A program made the translations under genes and the position numbers. Below, one piece after another: positions 4,844-8,921 of a stretch of DNA of 8,921 nucleotides (position 1 is the first letter of the stretch; every line of letters begins with the position of its first letter). The notes beneath the pieces were generated by a model. It saw nothing but the letters and a program-made list of their open reading frames with translations, ran no database searches and had not been told where the DNA came from. The stretch lies in contig JASMFX010000062.1 of the NCBI GenBank assembly GCA_030751555.1, positions 1 through 8,921 of the forward strand, read 5' to 3'. Source of the DNA: Candidatus Woesearchaeota archaeon. Lineage in GTDB: Archaea > Nanoarchaeota > Nanoarchaeia > Woesearchaeales > CALCXY01.

Positions 4844-6069
4844 TTCTCAACTCTTACATTTTCAATTGTTTGGCCTTTTCTCTTGGTGACTTTCATTGAG
4901 AACTTTCGATAATATATTGTTTTGTTTTCTTTTGGCATTTTTCCATGAATATCCAATATGAATTCGCTCAGGGTTGTATAGTCTCCGGTTTTAATCCCCA
5001 TTTTCAGTTTTTCGTTAAGCTCTTCAATGTCAGTGTTACCTAAAACATTCCAGACATTTCTCGTGACTTTATTGATATTGGGTTCTACCTTATCTTTTTC
5101 ATCCATGATCTCTCCAACAATCTCTTCAAGAACATCTTCCAGAGTAACAAGGCCTGTTACATGTTGTTTTTCATCAATGACTATTGCCATATGCTCTTTT
5201 CTCTTTTGAAAGTGTCTCAGAAGGTTACTAATTCTTTTATGATCCTGAACATAGTAGGGTTTTTTCATGATGTTTCTAACTTTTGTGTTGGGATGGTCAT
5301 GATTCCTGAGGATATCCTTGAACATCATGATCCCCACGATATTTTCCTTTGAGCCTTGATAGACAGGGATTCTTGAATGAGGATCTCTAAGAAAAGCTTT
5401 CATGGCCTCTTTCACAGATGCATTTGCTTTAATGAGGACCATATTCTCTTTTTGTGTTGCGATTTCACTTACAAACATATCATCAAAATCAAAGATGTTT
5501 GCTATCAAATTACGCTCTATTGTTCTTATGGATCCTTCGTCCTCTGCCTCTTTTACTAGGCTGATGATTTCTTCTTCAGTGATTGGTGCTTCTTCTGTCT
5601 TAAAGCCAAAAAGTTTCATAAACACTTTGATAATTTTCTCAAGGACAAAGAGGAAGGGATAAAAAATTATGCTGAGATACCAAAGAGATGGTGATACGAG
5701 TTTTGCAATCCTTTTGTTATTGTGTGCTGCAATGGTTTTAGGGGTAATTTCTCCAAAAATGAGAATTAATAGGGTCATTATACCTGTGGCTGCTCCGATA
5801 GCGTAATTGTCAAATATGCCAATCATAACTACTGTTGTGAATGATGCAGCAGCAACATTTACAAGATTATTAAGAATCAATATGGTGCCTAACATCCGGT
5901 GAGGATCGTCTTTGAGTTTTTTAATGTAGATAGCAGACCGTTCTTTTCTATCTAACATATGCCTTACTTTTGACTTTGAAAGGCTCACTAAAGCAACCTC
6001 AGAGCCAGAAGAGACACCTGATAGGAAGAGTAAAACAATGAGTATAAGAATTTGGATAGTAAGTGACAT
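4837..6069 (-). CDS. CNNM/CorC (HlyC)-family membrane protein with CBS pair
   Basis: This 410-residue protein has the full three-part architecture. An N-terminal DUF21/CNNM membrane domain (about 1-165) has hydrophobic segments near 5-19, 60-85, 92-106 and 127-150. It carries the conserved SGSEVAL (21-27), NNLVN (67-71) and GEITPKTIA (106-114) motifs. A CBS pair spans about 198-316 (SRIPVY at 232-237) and ends in TLEDVLEEIVGEIMDE (309-324). A C-terminal CorC_HlyC domain (about 333-410) includes GDYTTLSEFIL. Family members are implicated in Mg2+ or Co2+ transport, with the CBS pair binding nucleotide; the hemolysin label is historical. Length and motifs are complete. A TATA box lies about 44 nt upstream, so unlike its neighbours it should have a leader of about 18 nt. 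The only SD-like bases (AAGGA) directly abut the ATG. Confidence 0.95.
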   Translation of the reverse strand: MSLTIQILILIVLLFLSGVSSGSEVALVSLSKSKVRHMLDRKERSAIYIKKLKDDPHRMLGTILILNNLVNVAAASFTTVVMIGIFDNYAIGAATGIMTLLILIFGEITPKTIAAHNNKRIAKLVSPSLWYLSIIFYPFLFVLEKIIKVFMKLFGFKTEEAPITEEEIISLVKEAEDEGSIRTIERNLIANIFDFDDMFVSEIATQKENMVLIKANASVKEAMKAFLRDPHSRIPVYQGSKENIVGIMMFKDILRNHDHPNTKVRNIMKKPYYVQDHKRISNLLRHFQKRKEHMAIVIDEKQHVTGLVTLEDVLEEIVGEIMDEKDKVEPNINKVTRNVWNVLGNTDIEELNEKLKMGIKTGDYTTLSEFILDIHGKMPKENKTIYYRKFSMKVTKRKGQTIENVRVEKG

Positions 6070-6108
6070 TCCTTAGATTCGCCCCATTCAAAAGATTAAG
6101 ATGGTGAG

Positions 6109-6118
6109 GTATATAAAG
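6109..6118 (-). promoter_or_regulatory. TATA box for the CNNM/CorC gene
   Basis: On the minus strand this reads CTTTATATAC, about 44 nt upstream of the ATG at 6069. The predicted transcript start is near 6087, giving a short leader rather than a leaderless mRNA. Confidence 0.5.
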
Positions 6119-6173
6119 TTTATTATCTGTGGTTGTTGGAGTTTCCTTGTTTTTGAAAGGGAGAAGGAATAAA

Positions 6174-6182
6174 TTAATAAAG
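6174..6182 (+). promoter_or_regulatory. TATA box for the small orphan gene
   Basis: TTAATAAAG is centred about 26 nt upstream of the ATG at 6204, again the leaderless spacing. Confidence 0.5.
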
Positions 6183-6203
6183 AATTATTGATTCTCGTTA
6201 ACT

Positions 6204-6548
6204 ATGTTTAAATCCGAGGTTACTTTGCAGGATAGAAATGAATTTGTCACTTTACTTGCTGAAGGATATATTATTGAGTTGAAAGCTAAGGAGGATCATA
6301 GGCCACTCAAAGATCTTAGAATCCAGGAAGGAGACATAGGAAGATTGCTTCATCTCTGGGACATGGATGCACCTGATTATCGGTCAGGCTGGGGATGGAT
6401 GTTTACGGTCTCATGGCATGGTAGAAATGTTGAGTTCAATGATTTTGACCTCGAAAGAGGACATATGGATAATCCATTTGGAGTTTGTGGTTTTGAGGAT
6501 ATGTATGAACTGCATAGGATTATTCCACAAGAATTTTATGATGAATAA
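6204..6548 (+). CDS. Small acidic hypothetical protein
   Basis: This 114-residue protein is of no family I recognise. It has no signal peptide or membrane segment and is likely cytoplasmic. It is rich in Asp and Glu, with aromatic clusters SGWGWMFTVSWHGRNVEFNDF (61-81) that suggest a beta-sheet core. LKDLRIQEGDIGRLLHLWDMD (36-56) reads like a strand or loop followed by a helix, and the GEDIG-type wording vaguely recalls small beta-barrel proteins. The C-terminus GFEDMYELHRIIP (96-108) looks helical. Support for a real gene is the leaderless TATA box, an intact reading frame and protein-like composition. It stands alone, divergent from the CNNM/CorC gene and convergent with the four-gene operon that ends at 6596. 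Confidence 0.7.
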   Translation: MFKSEVTLQDRNEFVTLLAEGYIIELKAKEDHRPLKDLRIQEGDIGRLLHLWDMDAPDYRSGWGWMFTVSWHGRNVEFNDFDLERGHMDNPFGVCGFEDMYELHRIIPQEFYDE

Positions 6549-6595
6549 GTTTCATTAGTGCTATGTGAAGGGTATACAAAGTTATAACCTATTTA

Positions 6596-6967
6596 TTACC
6601 TTATCTTATACTCAGGATTTAACTTTTTGTATCTCTCTTGGACTTGATTCCAACGCTTCAGATCATCAATCATAGGATCGATTGCAGCTTCAAGTTGTTG
6701 AATATCACCCTTTAACCTTCTATAATTTCCAGGAGTAGATGTTCGTGTCCAATCAATACTTTGGCTAACTCTTCGTTTTAATGTGTCCATACGACAACCT
6801 CTTCCAACTAGGGCTGCATTGAGATAGTCTAAGTGGAGTTCAAGGCGACTCATTTCTTTTTGCCTTTCTTCTGCAGTCATGGATTCGATAGGAACTGTTG
6901 AATGTGCTACTGATTTTTGAGGATCAGTTTCTTTTTTATCTGAATCAGTCTCTTCTTTGGAAATCAC
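6596..6967 (-). CDS. Coiled-coil hypothetical protein, last gene of the lipoprotein operon
   Basis: This protein has 123 residues if translation starts at the GTG at 6967. The first 28 residues are acidic, polar and probably disordered. From residue 30 on (MTAEERQKEMSRLELHLDYL) it is helical with heptad-like hydrophobics, interrupted by a short loop near TSTPGNYRR (76-84), then helical again to LKRWNQVQERYKKLNPEYKIR. It therefore looks like a soluble helical hairpin or coiled-coil partner. It overlaps the upstream membrane-protein gene by 23 nt, so translational coupling is likely. No Shine-Dalgarno sequence is visible before the GTG, and an internal ATG (Met30) is an alternative start. I do not recognise the family. 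Confidence 0.6.
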   Translation of the reverse strand: MISKEETDSDKKETDPQKSVAHSTVPIESMTAEERQKEMSRLELHLDYLNAALVGRGCRMDTLKRRVSQSIDWTRTSTPGNYRRLKGDIQQLEAAIDPMIDDLKRWNQVQERYKKLNPEYKIR

Positions 6968-7187
6968 TGCTTGAGCTTCTATTATAGGTGAGTTTTTTGT
7001 AGAGATCGAATGGGTTTAGACTGCTCCTAGCTGAAGTGCAAACCATTGTATAGGCTATGAAAGTGAAAGTAATAGTTGCAGCAGCAAGATACATTGTTCT
7101 CTTAGTTTGTTTCAATCTTTCATCCAAGCGCCTATATAATTCTTCCCATTGGGAGTTACTTGATTCTTTAGGTTCTGGTTCAGTCAT
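6945..7187 (-). CDS. Small single-pass membrane protein
   Basis: This is an 80-residue protein. The N-terminal half (SQWEELYRRLDERLKQTKR, 12-30) is an amphipathic charged helix. It is followed by one hydrophobic segment, TMYLAAATITFTFIAYTMV (31-49), and a basic, serine-rich tail (50-80). Positive charges (KQTKR) before the segment suggest the N-terminal helix stays in the cytoplasm and the tail faces out. It overlaps the upstream lipoprotein gene by 8 nt and the downstream coiled-coil gene by 23 nt, which places it firmly in the same operon. It may anchor or assemble with the neighbouring proteins, but that is inference. No homologous family is recognised. Confidence 0.65.
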   Translation of the reverse strand: MTEPEPKESSNSQWEELYRRLDERLKQTKRTMYLAAATITFTFIAYTMVCTSARSSLNPFDLYKKLTYNRSSSSDFQRRD

Positions 7188-7818
7188 TCTGATTCATTTT
7201 CTGCTCTTTTCCCTCAGGTTTATCAGGCCATGCTCTTACACAGACTTTGTAGTGTAGAAACAACTTATCCCATTGTTTAGCAGCTACTGAACCTACTTCT
7301 GATCTGGACTTCATATCTTCTTTGTAGTTGCTAGTGTCAAATGCGAATTTAATGTCTTCACCATCGTTGAATACCCTAAATCGCCTGTCGTTTGATGACC
7401 CAGCAGACAGATCAACAGTACCATCCCCTCCTTGGTCAAAGAGCATTACTTCATAGTTCCGTCCACTCATGCCTCCTTCCCAGATAGTGTAATGGATAAA
7501 ATCAACATTACCTACCCTACCGTATTTGATTTGGGTATAAGGTCCTGAAAAAGATTGGTTCTTTGGAATTTGTGGAAGATGGGATTCTCCGTAACGAACA
7601 AAGTTACCTCTCTCCTCTTCTCTTTCAATATATTTTAGAAATTTTTCACCATCTGCTTCAGTTAGTGGTTGGCTAAGATCGACAGGTGAGGCCCTAACAC
7701 GACCTTGAGTTGCAACGCAACCCCCACTGCTATATGCAGCTAAAGCAATCATAGTTGCTGTTACTGCATTTCTTGCAAACCCTTTTGCCTTTTCCACGAT
7801 CTTTTCTAGATTTATCAT
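7180..7818 (-). CDS. Predicted lipoprotein with Ca-loop-like motif (paralogue 2)
   Basis: This is a 212-residue predicted exported protein. It starts with a long charged leader, MINLEKIVEKAKGFARN (1-17), followed by a hydrophobic stretch VTATMIALAAYS (19-30) and the lipobox-like SSGGC, with C34 as the likely lipidated residue. The mature part is soluble. DQGGDGTVDL (128-137) resembles the DxNxDGxxDL loop of calcium-binding dockerin, EF-hand-like or FG-GAP-type repeats, though the third position is Gly instead of Asn. The remainder shows no family I recognise. Its leader closely matches that of the upstream gene (LE-IVEKAKG-A), so the two are probably duplicates. Its ATG overlaps the upstream stop as ATGA (7815-7818), and an SD-like GAGGT lies just upstream. 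The membrane-protein gene follows with an 8-nt overlap. Confidence 0.75.
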   Translation of the reverse strand: MINLEKIVEKAKGFARNAVTATMIALAAYSSGGCVATQGRVRASPVDLSQPLTEADGEKFLKYIEREEERGNFVRYGESHLPQIPKNQSFSGPYTQIKYGRVGNVDFIHYTIWEGGMSGRNYEVMLFDQGGDGTVDLSAGSSNDRRFRVFNDGEDIKFAFDTSNYKEDMKSRSEVGSVAAKQWDKLFLHYKVCVRAWPDKPEGKEQKMNQND

Positions 7819-8495
7819 TTTCCTACTACCTCTTTTTGCTTTAAGACATTTTGATCAATTGTTCTAGCAACATTAGTCTTATAAAAGCTGTCGAGTCTAG
7901 CTTTGTTAGAATCTGAAAGTCCATCACGTGTTTCTCTATTAGGATTACCAGACATGCCAGTTAAGGCATCAGCTGCTAAAATACTACCACCTTTACCACG
8001 TGCATAAAGATCACACTTACCATCGTTGTTAAAATCTACATAGACATCTACTTGAGAGGAGAATAGTCCTGTCTTGAACGGCACTGTATATTGATGGATT
8101 AGAAACTTTGCATCTCCAACTTTATAGAGATCCCACCTTCCAATGCTTGTTGCATATCCTCCAGACCAGCTGTAAAAATGTTGACCAAATTCCTTACCTT
8201 TTTCATCTACAATAGGCTCTGTTTTAGAATGCCCTGGAACATAAACTTTACTATCTACTACCACCCTTCTGGCGATATGCTCACAATCTTTTTCAGTATA
8301 CTTGTGCTCGATATCATAATCAAATTGTTTCATCATTTGTTCAGTGTCTTGAGTCTTACGAAAAGATTTTCTCTTAGTTCTAAAATTGCCACCTGCACTT
8401 ATAGGGGCGCATGCTAATGTTGCTGAGAGTAATGCTATTCCACCTAACTTAGCTAATCCTTTTGCTTTTTCTACAATTGTTTCTAGTAATTTCAT
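7815..8495 (-). CDS. Predicted lipoprotein with Ca-loop-like motif (paralogue 1), first gene of the operon
   Basis: This is a 226-residue predicted exported protein. The leader MKLLETIVEKAKGLAKLGG (1-19) is followed by hydrophobic IALLSATLA and cysteine C29 in a lipobox-like context (ATLAC). The mature part begins with a basic, low-complexity stretch (FRTKRKSFRK, 38-47). It includes DVYVDFNNDGKCDLYARG (150-167), with a DFNNDGKCDL loop (154-163) that fits the DxNxDGxxDL calcium-loop pattern well. A C-terminal helix follows (about 197-217). No enzyme motif is seen; a structural or binding role at the cell surface is plausible. The start is supported by a clear GGAGG Shine-Dalgarno sequence 7 nt upstream. 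The gene heads a minus-strand operon of four overlapping genes and is divergent from the AbrB/PhoU-like regulator. Confidence 0.78.
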   Translation of the reverse strand: MKLLETIVEKAKGLAKLGGIALLSATLACAPISAGGNFRTKRKSFRKTQDTEQMMKQFDYDIEHKYTEKDCEHIARRVVVDSKVYVPGHSKTEPIVDEKGKEFGQHFYSWSGGYATSIGRWDLYKVGDAKFLIHQYTVPFKTGLFSSQVDVYVDFNNDGKCDLYARGKGGSILAADALTGMSGNPNRETRDGLSDSNKARLDSFYKTNVARTIDQNVLKQKEVVGK

Positions 8496-8502
8496 TTTGA
8501 TG

Positions 8503-8507
8503 CCTCC
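8503..8507 (-). promoter_or_regulatory. Shine-Dalgarno site for the first lipoprotein gene
   Basis: GGAGG on the minus strand lies 7 nt before the ATG at 8495. This contrasts with the single-gene units in the window, which mostly look leaderless. Confidence 0.7.
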
Positions 8508-8542
8508 ATCTATTTACCCCCTAATAGTGGAATCATACTCAC

Positions 8543-8552
8543 AAATATATAT
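8543..8552 (-). promoter_or_regulatory. TATA box for the lipoprotein operon
   Basis: On the minus strand this reads ATATATATTT. A start about 26 nt downstream (near 8522) would leave a leader of about 26 nt that contains the GGAGG site. Confidence 0.5.
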
Positions 8553-8566
8553 CTTTTCTCTATCTA

Positions 8567-8583
8567 AGATATATCGTATATCT
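8567..8583. promoter_or_regulatory. Perfect 7-bp inverted repeat between divergent genes; candidate operator
   Basis: AGATATA and TATATCT are exact reverse complements around a TCG centre. TCTA (8563-8566) and TAGA (8587-8590) extend the symmetry after a small gap. It lies just upstream of both TATA boxes, about 15 nt from the operon's box and about 12 nt from the regulator's. That is where a dimeric DNA-binding protein could control both. The adjacent AbrB-domain gene makes autoregulation a reasonable guess. Confidence 0.45.
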
Positions 8584-8594
8584 TTTTAGAAAGG

Positions 8595-8602
8595 TTTAAA
8601 TA
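8595..8602 (+). promoter_or_regulatory. TATA box for the AbrB/PhoU-like gene
   Basis: TTTAAATA is centred about 28 nt upstream of the ATG at 8627, so the transcript should be leaderless or nearly so. A purine-rich GAAAGG directly upstream could serve as a TFB recognition element. Confidence 0.5.
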
Positions 8603-8626
8603 GAAGAACTACTTATCACCCTTAGA

Positions 8627-8921
8627 ATGATTAGAAAGGCAATCCAGGCAAATACCACTACTTTAGTGGTCACTCTGCCTAAAAAATGGGTAAAAATAAA
8701 CAAAGTAGAGAAAGGAGATGATCTGTTTGTTGATGAGAGAGAAGGCAATCTAACTGTCCAGGCAAACTACAAAAAGGTAGATTCATCAACCTCCATGCAT
8801 ATCCAAAACGCAAGTGTATTAAGATCTGCTATTGGATCTGCCTTTAGGGCAGGATTCTCCAAGATAGAGCTGGTTTTTGATAAAGAAGTTGATCTTACAG
8901 CAATAAATGAAGCTCTTGACT
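8627..8921 (+). CDS. AbrB-domain, PhoU-like transcriptional regulator, 5' part
   Basis: Reading from the ATG at 8627 gives 98 codons open to the window edge. The N-terminus MIRKAIQANTTTLVVTLPKK, continuing WVKINKVEKGDDLFV, is a SpoVT/AbrB-type swapped-hairpin DNA-binding domain: the TLVVTLPKKWV motif, then KGD and a beta-hairpin to residue 45. Residues 63-81 (ASVLRSAIGSAFRAGFSKI) followed by ELVFD match the helix-strand that follows AbrB in archaeal PhoU-domain regulators, where it typically reads like LIRxxIGAYLAGYxxIEI. The full protein would be about 300 residues or more, with the PhoU helices beyond the edge. In archaea such proteins are linked to phosphate uptake control, though many paralogues have unknown targets. 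The gene is divergent from the lipoprotein operon. Confidence 0.85.
   Translation, partial: MIRKAIQANTTTLVVTLPKKWVKINKVEKGDDLFVDEREGNLTVQANYKKVDSSTSMHIQNASVLRSAIGSAFRAGFSKIELVFDKEVDLTAINEALD

Noticed and set aside
5027..5662. Several short hydrophobic open frames on the plus strand
   Set aside because: They are all antisense to the CNNM/CorC gene, overlap each other in different frames and lack promoters.
8178..8589. Two short plus-strand open frames opposite the first lipoprotein gene
   Set aside because: They are antisense to a gene with a good SD site and signal peptide. The second also runs through the divergent promoter region.

Overview
The window looks like a piece of an archaeal chromosome, most likely from a small-genome, AT-rich lineage of the DPANN type, though the sequence alone does not settle the lineage. 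Three things support an archaeon. (1) Seven protein genes have a TATA-like box centred about 25-28 nt upstream of the ATG, the spacing expected of leaderless archaeal transcripts. (2) The gene at the right edge encodes an AbrB-type DNA-binding domain followed by the start of a PhoU-like region, a typically archaeal architecture. (3) The tRNA-like gene has the G73 and GCC-initial acceptor stem of archaeal serine tRNAs and carries an internal insertion.

Layout. At the left edge is the 5' part of an unidentified minus-strand gene (1-195). Next come a PRX-like/AhpC-TSA redoxin (251-814, minus) and an extended SDR resembling uronate dehydrogenases and epimerases (921-1730, minus). The SDR is divergent from a class II aldolase/adducin-like enzyme (1832-2575, plus). 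A degenerate classical SDR of the beta-ketoacyl-reductase-like type (2687-3466, minus) converges on the aldolase. The convergent gap (about 2563-2664) is packed with competing inverted repeats. A gene-free stretch (3467-3928) holds a remarkable tRNA: a type II (serine-like) body that reads anticodon GAA (Phe) and is split by a 78-nt insertion in the T arm.

To the right are a kinase-fold protein (3929-4834, plus), tail-to-tail with a CNNM/CorC-type CBS membrane protein (4837-6069, minus), then a small orphan protein (6204-6548, plus). A minus-strand operon of four overlapping genes runs from 8495 down to 6596. It encodes two paralogous lipoproteins with the same N-terminal leader and a Ca-loop-like motif, a one-pass membrane protein and a coiled-coil protein. 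The operon is divergent from the AbrB/PhoU-like regulator (8627 to the edge), and the shared promoter region contains a perfect 7-bp inverted repeat that could be an operator.

The genes do not form one obvious pathway. The left half is a redox and small-molecule enzyme cluster with single-gene promoters. The right half is envelope-related: CBS transporter-like protein, lipoprotein operon, regulator. The strongest candidates for something undescribed are the chimeric, interrupted tRNA and the four-gene lipoprotein/membrane operon.
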